From contig CM114275.1 in assembly GCA_050084515.1 (NCBI GenBank), forward strand, positions 4,340,001 to 4,404,000: 64,000 bases of DNA, written 5' to 3'. Source of the DNA: Blasia pusilla (Eukaryota > Marchantiophyta > Marchantiopsida > Blasiales). The translations under genes and the position numbers were made by a program. Of this stretch, positions 41,577 through 52,342 are shown piece after piece; the stretch's first letter is position 1, and each line of letters starts with the position of its first letter. Under the pieces are notes generated by a model. The model did no database searches. It was given only the letters and a program-made list of their open reading frames with translations, and was not told the DNA's origin.

Positions 41577-42071
41577 TTATTGTACCATTTCTTCAGTACT
41601 CCCCGTAATCAAGAGATCATCAACATATAACACAATGAGAACTGTATGATCTTGTCCTCTCAAGACATATAACGAGGAGTTAGAATCACATACCCTAAAA
41701 TCCAACTCTTGTAAAACGTATGTAATCTTGCCATACCAAGATCTTGGAGCTTGTTTGAGCCCGTATAGAGCTTTCTTCAATCTGCATACGCGAAATGGAA
41801 ACTTGGGATGGTGGTATCCATGTGGTTGAGTCATATATATCTCTTCATATAGATGTCCATTCAAGAAGATATTCTTGACGTCCATGTGATGTAATCTCCA
41901 CTTCTTACTTACTGCAACTGCAACCACTGTTCTCATAGTCGACATCTTTGCAATAGGGCTAAATTTTTCCTCATAATAGATACCATATTGTTGTGCATAG
42001 CTCTTAGCCAACAATCTTGCTTTGTATCTGTTAATTGTACCATCTTGATTGCGTTTGATTTTATAAACCAA
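41577..42071 (-). pseudogene. Copia reverse transcriptase
   Basis: Conserved blocks RYKARLLAKSYAQQYGIYY, HHMDVKNIFLNGHL, CRLKKALYGLKQAPRSWY and the catalytic box VLYVDDLLITG are present in order. Confidence 0.92.
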
Positions 42072-42122
42072 TTTGCAACCAATAGCTTCCTTACCGGAAG
42101 GTATATAAACCAGCTCCTATGT

Positions 42123-42734
42123 TTATTGATGCCTTAATGCAGCAAGCTCTTCCTCCATAGCTTCAATCCATTCGGCTTTACTCGCAGCTTCTTCAAAACA
42201 ACTCGGCTCTTGCTCTTGAAGGGTAGTCATCATATATGCATAATGTTTCCTGAGGAAACCTTCATTTATGAATCTATGAAGTGGATGTGTAACTCTACTT
42301 GATCTACAAAAATGTTGTTCAGAGGTAGATACCTCTGACACCTGACTCGAGCTCTGACTAGTGTCAACACACTGAGTACGTACTCTTCCCGTCCATGGAC
42401 TCACAGATTTAAGTCATGAATCTAGGACCTCTCCTAATCTTGCACTAATACTTGGGGAAGTTGAAGACAATGTCTGTTGGTTTATAGTCATATTCTCCCC
42501 CTCAACAGACAAGTTTAGAGGTGGAATAGGCTTAGATGAATCATACCATGACTTTAGCTCATCAAAGACAACATCCCAACTAATAACAAGCTGCCTAGAG
42601 GATGGAATATAACACTTATATCCCTTAGTTCCATCAGCATAGCCAATCAAGAAACATCTTTCAGACTTGGGATCTAATTTATGACGTCTCTCAGAAGGAA
42701 CATGAGCATAACAAATACAGCCAAATACTTTCAA
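42123..42734 (-). pseudogene. Copia integrase C-terminus and linker to RT
   Basis: Contains KVFGCICYAHVPSERRHKL and CFLIGYADGTKGYKCY, the conserved integrase tail of plant copia elements, then a Ser-rich linker and EAASKAEWIEAMEEELAAL, which begins the RT region. Confidence 0.85.
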
Positions 42735-42884
42735 GAAAGAAAAATTAGGTTTACATCCTGTGAAGACTTCGAATGGAGTTTTATCATGAACTCATGCTAT
42801 TGGAGTTCGGTTGATTAAGAGGACTGCACATGCTACACCCTCTGCCCAATACACCTTAGGCATGTTCTTCTCATTCAGCATAGC

Positions 42885-43577
42885 TCATGCCTCTTCAACA
42901 ATATGTCGATTCTTCCTCTCAACCACTCCATTTTGTTGTGGAGTGTAACGGCAAGTCACTTGACATTGGATGTCATTCTGACGTAAATAGTCATAAAACT
43001 CTGTTGAAAGATACTCTCCTCCTCCATCACAACGCAATTTCAAAATATTTTGTCCAGTCTGCTTCTCTACTAGAACTCTGAATGTTTGGAATACTGAAAA
43101 TACTTCTGACTTGGCTTTCAGAAAGTATACCCATATATACCTAGAGAAGTCATCAATAAATGAAACAAAGTATTGGCAACCACTAAGGCTATGTTGTGAT
43201 GCTGTCCACACATCATTGTGGATCAACTCCAATATCTTGGATGCTCTTCTACCTCGCTTTGGAAAAGGAAATCTAGCTTGTTTTCCAAATTGGCAAGCAA
43301 GACATACCTCTAACGTAGCAAGACTCGCTAATTTAGGGAGTTCTATTACTATATTAGATGATGAAAGACTCTATAATCTTTGAAGATTCATATGTCCAAT
43401 TCTTTTATGCCACACATTTAGATCTGTGACTTGTTGGCCGGTTTGACCATGCGTTGCTGTTTGAATCTCTGGCAAAGAAACATCTAATTTGAACATTGTG
43501 CTAGATCTAGTTCCTTTGGCTAGCGTAGTCTGGTCATCCATTGTTTCAATAAAACAACCATTTGCATTAAACTTCAC
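42885..43577 (-). pseudogene. Copia integrase (pre-integrase HHCC and DDE core)
   Basis: The GAG-pre-integrase motif HKRIGHMNLQRL (43371-43577) is followed by the catalytic core, with HNDVWTASQHS, FIDDFSRYIWVYFLK, LRCDGGGEY and PQQNGVVERKNRHI. These supply the D, D and E of the DDE triad. The frame breaks between the two parts. Confidence 0.88.
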
Positions 43578-43598
43578 TTAATAACCCTGTTCTACTAT

Positions 43599-44224
43599 CT
43601 ATCCTATAGAGATCAGATTTCTTGCAATGGTAGGAACATAGAGAACATTTCCAAGAGCACAAAGACCACCTGATGTTATTGGAACTTTACCGGTATGCGT
43701 GATATGATGTTGAGTGTCATCTCCTGTGAGCACAATTGCAAGATCTTTCACCGGCTCCAAACTACTGAACCATTTCGCTTGTGAGGTCATGTGATTTGAT
43801 GCACATGAGTCAATGTACCAATCTGTTGTCGAGTCTTTCTTGACCATTGCTCCCGTATGATGAGTCATGACCAAGAGACGCTCCGTTTATAAATGTTGTT
43901 GTTCTTGGTACTGCTTTTGGTGTTGTTGCTCCACATAGTTTTGTTGCTGTAAGGCTCATGTTCTCATATCTGCCTTCTTCTTGAAGCAAAACTTTGCATA
44001 ACGATCCTTTATCCCACAGGAATTGCAAGATCCAGGGACCCTCTGCTACTGATCTCGACCCCAACGGTTTCCACCTTCATCACCTTGTGATTGTATCTAG
44101 TACTGGTTCGTAGTTGATTGAGTGACGTTATATTGAGTGCTTCTTCCTCCATATTCTTGATATCCACCACGACCACGGAAGTTTCTGCCATGACCCTTGC
44201 CTCTGTTTGATCCATAATCTGCAA
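43599..44224 (-). pseudogene. Copia gag C-terminus and protease
   Basis: A zinc-knuckle relic CNSCGIKDRYAKFC is visible at about 44030-43990. Its expected His is replaced by Arg. Downstream the protease core reads DWYIDSCASNHMT, where the usual DSG triad has Cys for Gly. Several frames are needed. Both changes would remove function. Confidence 0.75.
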
Positions 44225-44521
44225 CTAGCCCACTCTCTTGCAAACTAGACGAATATCAACATCTTGGGTGTGACCTATCATTGGCGAATTGATCGTTATT
44301 GAAATATAGTGGATTACTTGCCTTGCGCATTTGTTCCAAGTGCGAACATTTGAGTCTGTTGAGTCGTCTTCTAGCTTAGCCTCATCACCTGTGACAAACT
44401 CCCATAGTTCTTGACCCATGAGAAATTGTTTCATGCGAAACTTCCAGACATTGTAATTTTGCTTGTCTAGCTTCTCGCATGTGATTGTTGTTGAGGAATA
44501 TTCCATGATAAACGATTTCAC
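44225..44521 (-). pseudogene. Copia gag, N-terminal part
   Basis: Typical copia gag start: KLDKQNYNVWKFRMKQFL, then WEFVTGD and WNKCARQVIHYISITI. The central gag is missing or scrambled. The frame resumes at 44224 with the basic Arg/Gly stretch. Gag would form the virus-like particle. This copy cannot. Confidence 0.8.
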
Positions 44522-45010
44522 TCACAAAAATGTAATTTCAGGATTTCTATTGCTCCAATTAAAGCATAGACCATCCCTACACAGAAATTGACCTCAAATT
44601 TTCCAAAATTGATCAATTGTATGAAAGAACTAGTCGAAATTGGCCTGTAGAGAGCAAACTGCACAACTTTTCATCACTAATTGCACTTCCCTATACTGAA
44701 ATTGCTGCTCCATGAGGTCAGAGTGTCGGAATCGAGCAATTTTGGGTGCGTTGGAAAGCTCTCGACGAGCTATACAAGATGGCTAGGACATATTATTGGC
44801 ATCATTTTAGACGAAGTGCATCCAGACGGCTGAATTGATCGGGAAAGCCCTAAAAAATGCCTCCAAAGTTTTATCATCGTCAAAGCTTCACCTGAAATCT
44901 GCACCCATTGAGCTTTGTATAAAATTTCCTTCTCCCAAAATGAAATTGTGCCTTCTCTTGTCTCTCTTCTCTCTTTAAACACCAAAAATTTCAAGTGATG
45001 TTCTCCTCCC

Positions 45011-45022
45011 GTTGTGATACCA
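45011..45022 (-). other. Copia primer binding site
   Basis: Directly inside the 5' LTR, the element strand reads TGGTATCACAAC, close to the TGGTATCAGAGC complement of initiator-Met tRNA used by most plant copia elements. Confidence 0.8.
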
Positions 45023-45334
45023 TGTGGAAAACTGCTAAACAAGCATAACTGGTAGAAAACGGGTCTCCCACACACACATCACCATGGAGAATGAAATTTG
45101 AAATGAGAGAATAAGTGGAGGCTGATCCTCTTCTCAATTACATAGGGTATGTACAAGCAACCCTAACCCTACCCTTAACCATAGTCTCGAGTTAGACTAA
45201 TTATGATTAACTAATCCTAGGTAAGATAATCATGCTTAACAGACTAAACGATATTAAGCTTCCCTACTTCGTGTGAGTACCAAATGTATCAGTTCAGGTG
45301 TCTCATGAGCTTGACTCTAATTCAATCTTCAATA
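45023..45334 (-). repeat. Copia 5' LTR
   Basis: 312 bp, aligned over its whole length to 40354-40665 with many substitutions, including inside the shared aaccctaaccctaccc-like stretch. The first bases on the element strand are TATTGAAG, where TGTTGAAG would be usual. Confidence 0.92.
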
Positions 45335-46899
45335 TGTCTGAATGGTAGTGAATTTTTTTTAAAAGATTTAGAAGATAGGAGTTGTCCCACTAACAAGCTA
45401 GTCTTACAGTAACTAAGAGTGACCTATAATAAATTATTCTTTAGCATGAATAAGTCTAATCTAAAACATTGAGAAAATGCTAACATAACATTGGAATATG
45501 GAAAATGCATCAGTAAGCTTTACCCTCAAGCTAGTAAAAAATGCATGAAGAAAAGAGAAAGTCCTTAATGGACTTGGGGTGACAAGTTATGTCTTTTAGA
45601 CAGTTTAGACTTAGGAGATGCACGAAGCAACTCTCTCCCTTCTTCTAATATTCCACAGGGATTATAAATATGGGTAAATATCACAACATGCGTGAATGTA
45701 CGACCTCTTTCTCTCAAATTGAGGGACTATGCTGCTAGCCTTATATATCGCTACCCTGAAACCCTCTGTGAGAGCTCACAGAAACCTATTTGAGTGTCAA
45801 TCCTAGAGCTTAGAGCAAACAATGCACAAGTGCGCAGGAGCGATCAAAGCACCGTTGCTAGGAGGGTAAAGCTGCATCAGGGTGGGAAACATAGAGGAGA
45901 TGAGATCTATGCCACGCGGGTGGATTGAAAAGAGAGATATATAATGCATGTTCTAGGGGAATCAAACTCCACTCAAATCTGCTGCGGTGAGAGTAATCGT
46001 GGAATCAAAGTCTGCTGCAGCACTCAAAAGAGAGACAGAGAGAGTATGATTTGAAGAATTAAAGCATGTTCAATCAAGATCTTGCTACGGTGAGAGCCAT
46101 GAGTGCGGCTACGATGTGAGTCCGCTACGTATACTACCAATAGAGAGAGAACCGTCCCAAGTAAAAAATGAGCAGTTGAGGACGAGCGCGGGAGCTAACG
46201 AGCTAAGGATAAGCGCGGCCGTGGAAGAAGGAAGACGCGGCTACCATAGCCGCGAGGGACGAGAGAGCAGCCACGGCTGCCACAGCCGCGAGAGAGGGAA
46301 GAGCGCCCGAGTCACGACGGAGTCCTGAGTAGGGACGACGCAAAAGAGCGGATGCGGCTACGGAGAGGGAGAGAGAGGGGAAATCAAGGATTGATGAGAA
46401 GTGAAGGGAGGAGTGATGAGAAATGAGGGGGTAAGCAAGGAATGATGGTGTAGCGGCAATGGCAAGCCTTAAAAAGTGGCGGAAACCCTAAGAACATTTA
46501 TTGTTGGATTGTTGCTATAACCCTAAGATCAGATCAATCTAGGCCGTTATATCTACCCAGATGGGGCCCAGGTGACGAAGTTGAACATCCAAAATAAAGG
46601 TCACCCAGTCTTTAGGGTTGTTTAAAAAAAATTTTAAATTAGAAAATGATTGGGTTTTTCTCTTTTTAGAGAAATTTTTTATCAATATATATATATTTTT
46701 ATAAAATTATTATGATTATCCTTCTTCTTTTTTCTTTCGAAAATTTTTCACTCTTTTTCAAATACTTCTTTTCTATTTCTTACCTTAGGAACTCCTCCTT
46801 CCCAATATAATCAAATTCTTGCCTCTTCCTTAGTGAAGATCTCTCTAAGCTTTCTTAGTGAAGTAGGAAATTATTATTATTATTATTATTAATCTAAAA
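45335..46899. other. Interior of the CACTA element, no transposase
   Basis: Right-hand interior beyond the copia insertion. A GC-richer patch at 46090-46400 holds a 70-codon frame on plus with Arg/Glu/Ser-rich content and a repeated ggctaccatagccgcgag-like word. It may be a captured host fragment but is not recognisable. An (ATT)n microsatellite lies at about 46871-46891. Confidence 0.45.
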
Positions 46900-47227
46900 T
46901 CCTTCTCATCTATTCATTAACTCATAATCTAAACTCACATGACTTCAAATGACTATGGAGGAATCCAAAGTTATTCAATGACTCAATGTTATTCTTATAT
47001 GACATAAATAGTGTAGCTTTGTGCTTTAAAATGACTTGATAGTTTGAAAGTCATTTTGTGATATGACTAAGCTAAAATTCCAATTTCTACGATGACTCGG
47101 TCATATTGCAATATGACTACACTGTAACTAGTTGATGGAAAGATATGACTACTATATGACTAGTGGACATTCTAGTCATACGGGCTAGTGATGAAGAACA
47201 TGAGTCATTTTAGTTCTAGTCATAAAA

Positions 47228-47246
47228 GCATGATTTTCTTCTAGTG
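47228..47246 (-). repeat. CACTA right terminal inverted repeat
   Basis: Read on the minus strand this is CACTAGAAGAAAATCATGC. It is followed on plus by the target duplication tat (47247-47249). Confidence 0.88.
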
Positions 47247-47249
47247 TAT

Positions 47250-47696
47250 GCCTAATGAGGAGGTAGAGGCCCACCTTTTGGATGGGTTGAGGAAGACCCT
47301 AAGCATGAAACCAAGATGGCAACTCAAGTAAAACAATTACAACCTCACATTGTAGAGAGAGCACTCTAATTACTTGATGCTAGATTTGTAACCTCTATGG
47401 GTAGTGATAAGGATCAAAAGGGTCCTTGATGGATGTGCGGGGTTGCCTAAGTAGAGGAAACTATCATTATGACTAAAGAAGTAGTCACACAATTGAATCC
47501 ACAATGAGAGAAGGATGGTAAGAAAACTAGGCTAGATTTGATTTTCCTCAATCATTTACCTTAGTTTAAGGAAGCTATAAGGATCCTATGAGGATTCTAG
47601 ATCATACATTTCAAGGACTAGAAGGAGATGGCATGTAGGCATGATGGGATAAGGGAGGGGGAAGAGTCAAGTGCATCAACATTCTATCATGGAGGT
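47250..47696 (+). pseudogene. Decayed gypsy gag relic, right half
   Basis: Continues the relic of 38970-39465 across the CACTA insertion. It includes WMCGVA at about 47435, comparable with the CWTCGGA segment of the gypsy gag at 50,520, and a frame with many TAG/TAA stops. It ends at the left terminus of the younger gypsy element. Confidence 0.4.
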
Positions 47697-48176
47697 TGTC
47701 ACATCTGAGTAGCCGATAGGCCGAGATCTATCGTGGATAGGGCGTAGGAGCCAGCGGACTATCTTGAGTGTAACTTTGTCCCACAGTGTCGGATGAGGTT
47801 GAGGATAGGTCCATTGTGTTAGGAACGTCGTTTCTGACAACTTTCATGTTGAGGTCTTTCACAACCGGATGACTTGTTGACCAGGTCACCCGCCCCTAGT
47901 AACCTATGCGCGCAGGTTACCAAGGAGAGGGCTATTTTTAGGAGAAGAGCCTTTTGGCTCTTCCCAACCCTATATAAGAGAGGAAGATGGCTTTCCTAAG
48001 CCATCTTTCTCATGTTGGGCCGTTGGAGCACCTCCCTTGTATATGTGTGAGATAGGACTAGGGTGCTAGCGTCCGGATTCCTTGATAGCACAAGATGGAC
48101 GAGGCTCGATATGCCGATGTAGATTGAGGAGTGGAGTTTTAGGCCGGGTATGCCGTTTTTACTACTCTTTATTTTT
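47697..48176 (+). repeat. Gypsy 5' terminal repeat (segment B only)
   Basis: 480 bp starting TGTCACATCTGAG, aligned base for base to 56874-57353. It includes a TATA box (tatataag, 47971) flanked by two perfect hairpins. The 140-bp segment A that follows B in the right-hand repeat is absent here. Confidence 0.88.
47944..48005 (+). promoter_or_regulatory. Gypsy LTR core promoter with two hairpins
   Basis: The TATA box tatataag at 47971-47978 is preceded by gaagagcc-tttt-ggctcttc (47944-47963) and followed by gatggctt-tcct-aagccatc (47986-48005). Both are perfect 8-bp stems with 4-base loops. Both hairpins are kept in the right-hand repeat (57121-57140 and 57163-57182). The downstream one would lie in the transcript leader. 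Confidence 0.7.
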
Positions 48177-49540
48177 AGATGAGAAAGATGTCAGGGGGCT
48201 GGTGGGAATTCGTTGTTTGTAGGTAGGCAAGCGAGTTGCCTTGGTCAGGAGCCCCAGTAGACGCGTGTGTTGGGGGTGTTTTTCATTTTTCTGTTCAGAA
48301 GGTCGTGGCCGGAAGCGCTGTCCATTTTTCTCAGATTTTGCTGGTATGGATTGACGCGGGATAGCACCTGAGTGTAGTGTGCGGTGGAGCGTCGGGTGTA
48401 CGCAAGTTAGGGTGTCAAGAGAGAGAAGAAAAGAGAGTCAAGGCGCGGACAGACGGGCGGCGACGGCGCGGCCGCCCCCCCCTCCTTGAGGTGGGAGGCG
48501 CGCATAGGAGCGCGCGCCCCCCCTTCCCCCCCCTCCCCCTCTCACCTCTCTCCTCCCGCAAGAAGGCCACGGGCCGGACGGCCCTGCCCCCCCCCCCCAT
48601 TTATTGCCCCTCCCCAAAAGTTGGGGAGGCCCATAGGGTGCGGGCCAGGCCCCCCCGCATTTAGTGCCCAAGGGGCCTGCATAGGGCCACGGGCCAAGTT
48701 CCCCCCCCCCTCCAACATGGTAGGACGGAGCATGGTCGGTCAGTGTGCAGTTGTAGCGAACGTGGTAGGACGAACGAGGTCGGTCCGGGGAACGCAGGTT
48801 GCACATGGGCAACGTGATGGCAGGGAGAATGTCGACGTGGTGAGTGACCGACAGAGTTGGACAACGGGCATGACATGATGTTTTAGGGCGCGACAAGGCA
48901 TTGCGAGAGTTGACGATGGAGGGGCAGTGCGCATGATGCCGACGAGGTGTCCGCATCTGTTGACAGGAGGATCGACGTGTTGGTCGAGGAGAGTGTTGTG
49001 TTGCGGAGATTGTCATATCATGTGGAGGAGTGCATGTTGACAGTGCAGCAGGTTGGAGGGCGTGATCAGGTTACCCATTTAAGTCTCTTTTCCCGCACTT
49101 GTCGTATGTGATTGAGAGTGCTGGATATCGGGTAGTAGTTGGTGCTAGGTGGGTGCAGTGATGGTGATGAGTGTAGATTCTTTTCATGTGTAGCATGTTG
49201 GTGGATATACGGCGGTTGCCGAGTAGGGGTCGTGTGTATGACTCGAGAGAGTGTTGCTAGGTTAGGTGAGTCAGTTGGGAGGCTCATGGTGAGCCCGAGT
49301 GTTGAGCGTGCGTGAGGCCTCGTATGTCATCACGGGATTGATGTTAGTATAGGTGAGCTAGTGAGGCGTGTGGGAGACTCTTAGTGAGTCTGAGTGCTTG
49401 AGCGGGTGAGACAGGGTTTGTCATCACGGTGTTCTTCCAGGGTTCGGAAGAACGGGGTAGTGCGAGCAGTAGTAGTGGTGTGACACATAGTGAAGTGAGA
49501 TACTGAGGGGTTACCAGTGAGGAGCTCCCTCGACATCCAT
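48177..49540 (+). other. Gypsy leader with long C homopolymer runs
   Basis: Untranslated region between the terminal repeat and gag. From 48474 to 48715 it has C runs of up to 12 bases (48587-48598, 48701-48710 and others), so the minus strand could form G-quadruplexes. The long frames here are composition artefacts. No clear tRNA-complementary primer site was found. The candidate tggtgggaattcg at 48200-48212 is weak. Confidence 0.5.
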
Positions 49541-49542
49541 CC

Positions 49543-51539
49543 GTGGCTGGATCGTCATCACTGGACATTGGGTCTGCTGACAAGATCACAGACAGAGACA
49601 GTAGTACTTGGCAGGAGATGAACGACATGGGCCATCGAGGCATGCGTCGTTTCCCGGGTGCAGTGGGCACCATCGACTTAGATGATTTTATCCATGAGTT
49701 CGACACATGGTGCGACTACCAGGAGATACGGACCCCGACACGGTTCAACCCTTTCATGGCATGGAAGGGGTTGTTCGAGCACTTGGAGGGTCCTCCAATG
49801 GATGACTACATGGAGTTTCGATCACTATATTCAGTAGAGATCGATGCATGGAGGATGTATTGGGCTCCAGGGTAAGTGTCCACTAGTGGTCGCGAGGCAT
49901 ATGATGGGATTGGGAGAGGAGAGAGACCCACACCATCATCTCGGAGACTAGATGGAGAGGAGGGCAGTGAGACAGGCGATGTGGCAGAGACCTCTGGTGG
50001 TAGAGGGCCACCCAACTTCAGCCCCACAGTGGAGTTCTTCCGACAGTTGGGGAAGAGCTACAGCGTGCATTTGACCGACAAGCTGAAGAGTCTACAGGAT
50101 TTTCAGCGACGATCGGGTGAGAGTCTGAGAGAGGCATTCACATGCATGAGGAGGCTGATCATTGCTACGTTTGGAGTGACTGAGGCGCAGTCAGTCTAGT
50201 ATTGGTACGGCGTTCTAGACCGAGAACTACGGAGGAGAGTCCGAGATGCAGTGCTGATTCACAGAGCGAAGCCCACATTGAAGGTGGTCTTTGAGTTTTC
50301 TGAGCGTATTTAGCTCAACATGAGTGAGGAGCAGGTAGTGACCGCTGGATTTTCTCGAGGGTCGACGGGTCCACGAGCGACGATGATCCCATAGGTGCCA
50401 CAACAAGCACCAGTACCACGGGAGCGGGCTTGTGTGCCCAGAGAGCAGGGCGGGTACCGTGAGCCTATGAGGCAACGACCCGCACCTACATATGTTGCCC
50501 AACAGGGACCGATGTGGTCTTGTTGGACGTGTGGAGGGGCCCATAGGCGAGAGGCGCCCACAAAGATGGGAGAGGACCACCAGCGCCTCCGATTGCTTAG
50601 GAGCCACAGAGGATGGCCCCACCATAGCACCAGTGTGACCATTGCCACAGATATGGTCACACTAGGGATAGATGTTTTGACCTTCGCCGAGGGGCACGTC
50701 CAGAGGTAGGCCGAGGGCTTGGGGGCGGTAGTCCTGGAGGAGGTCGGGGAGTTCTTCCTGGACGTGGTGGTAGAGGACCACCACCGGCCAGAGGAGATAG
50801 AGCAGGAGCACCAGAGCCGACACTTCTCTCACCCATCGATCAGTTGGAGCAGAGGATTGCTGCCATGACGATGATGCAGCTTAGGGAAGGCACGGAGCTG
50901 CGAGCAGCTAGTGTGACTCCAACTTCTAACTCTTACCCTGACCCGGGTGAGGATCTTGCCAATATGGGATTTATGTGTAGTGTAGCCCAGGTTGAGGCAG
51001 CTGCAGTGGTGACTCGGGGTGCTGCGAGAGGCACTGAGCCATCGAGAGATGGAGTTGAGATTGACCCACCAGAGGGGACCGATGGGCGGCAGGCCACGGT
51101 TCCACAGTCGTTCACATTGTCGGAGGCACTACACACACCATTGATGGTGCCTCGACGACCAGCGATGCCTACAGTTCAGCCACCTACATCGACTTCACGA
51201 GGAGTTGGAGTGACAACTCCTATGCTGGCTCGAGTGGAGTCAGTGTCGACCATAGTGTTGGAGGTGGCCACCAGATGTAGTCAGACTCCACTATTTTCCG
51301 CCATAGAGTTGGCGAGTTTGGGAGTTGGACCAGCTGAGGTATTCCGGTTGGCCGCCACGTTGTGTGAGCGTGGAGAGATGACTGCTTCTTGTTCAGAGGT
51401 AGTTGAGGAGGTGGTGGACTTGCCCTCAGAGTCGGTGCTGGGGACGTTCCCCATAGAGTCATGGCATGCGGCGGCAGCGAAGTTGGTAGATATGCTAGCT
51501 CGACCGGCCATAGAGCGAGTAGTGGTGACATCGGAGTAG
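49543..51539 (+). pseudogene. Gypsy gag with CCHC zinc knuckle
   Basis: The capsid-like part (49543-50625) has FIHEFDTWCDYQEIRTPTRF, LEGPPMDDYMEF, YWYGVLDRELRRRVRDA and an Arg-rich tail. After a frameshift near 50540-50630 the zinc knuckle CDHCHRYGHTRDRC (C-x2-C-x4-H-x4-C, about 50633-50674) and a Gly/Arg-rich nucleic-acid-binding stretch follow, then an Ala/Thr-rich C-terminal region to a TAG at 51537. Stops inside the first part: TAA at about 49873 and TAG near 50197, 50311 and 50392, two of them where Gln would fit. Gag would coat the RNA. This copy is inactive. Confidence 0.8.
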
Positions 51540-51544
51540 TGTTA

Positions 51545-51790
51545 CTGGATAACCGAGCTGGAGTATTTCGCTTGGTTAGTCCGACGGGGATAGTATACCA
51601 CCCGCAGCGCGTCCTACTTGATTCGAGAGCGCAACCCTTGATGTTAGGGAAGGCGGTGTGTTTAGCGTTGGGGTTACGGAAGGCCGATATTGAGCCTTGT
51701 CCCTTCCAGATACAGACCTCGATTGGGGGCGTATCACCCACTGAGTATATGACTCGACAAGAGATTGTTGTCAGAGTCTAGCCAGAGCAT
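51545..51790 (+). pseudogene. Gypsy aspartic protease
   Basis: Shows RVLLDSRAQPLMLGKAVCLALGL (split here as RVLLDSRAQPLML and GKAVCLALGL), the retropepsin core. The catalytic triad Asp-Ser-Gly reads Asp-Ser-Arg, which should abolish cleavage. The frame differs from the end of gag by one register, so either a -1 shift or a mutation separates gag and pol. TAG at 51779 follows. Confidence 0.75.
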
Positions 51791-52342
51791 GCGATGGATA
51801 GTGCTATGGTGCGCACACGTGCGATTACGACACCAACTAAGTCGTACGATGTGTTGGTGGGGAGTACAGTGTTATATCCCCTAGGATTCATCCTTGACTT
51901 CTGGGAGGAGACCATTGCTTATCGGCGAGGATGGCGGTCAGGTGACGGCCGGATGAGTCAGTTACACGTGCAGTTTGCGAGACGAGGTGGTCGATCACGA
52001 GGTGAGTCTGTGACCACGTTGGCAGCTTTCACAGGTAGTGTTAGCTGGCCATGAGAGTTGTTGGAGGGGAACGCACATGCGGAGGATGTCCCAGTAGCGG
52101 ATAGTCCCACGGAGAGATAGGCCATGGCGGGTGTCTCTTCCCATGTTGGCGAGGCCTCTTCACCATTGTGGGGTACGACTCGAGAGCTACAGAGGAGTGC
52201 CGACGACCTCGTGAGGCAGGCGTGGAGTCATGTTTTTGTCCCACAGCAGTGAGAGTCACGTGGCGATCGGGCTCTTGGAGTGGAGACGTTGACCGCACTG
52301 GATATCACACCTGTTGTGTGGTAGTGCCCAGAGGAGGGTGTT

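Larger units (their letters stand above)
40354..45334 (-). mobile_element. Ty1-copia LTR retrotransposon, decayed
   Basis: Full-length element on the minus strand with two 312-bp LTRs, a tRNA-iMet-like primer site, a polypurine tract and the copia order gag-protease-integrase-RT-RNase H. The flanks tgtat (40349-40353) and tgtct (45335-45339) fit a 5-bp target duplication with one change. The LTRs differ at dozens of positions and the pol frame has several stops, so the insertion is old and inactive. It sits inside the CACTA element. Confidence 0.93.
39466..47246. mobile_element. CACTA (En/Spm-type) DNA transposon, non-autonomous, 7.8 kb
   Basis: The ends are CACTAGAAAAAATCATGG at 39466 and, inverted, CACTAGAAGAAAATCATGC ending at 47246. 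The 3-bp target duplication tat (39463-39465 and 47247-47249) is perfect, as expected for CACTA elements. Subterminal words of the type TATGACT/AGTCATA are dense at 39490-40300 and 46900-47240, the usual transposase-binding layout. No transposase is visible. Of the 7,781 bp, 4,981 bp plus a 5-bp duplication belong to an inserted copia element, leaving about 2.8 kb of original transposon. Confidence 0.88.

Noticed and set aside
48415-49016. Frames of 130-190 codons rich in Pro, Gly and Arg
   Set aside because: They arise from C/G homopolymer runs in the gypsy leader.
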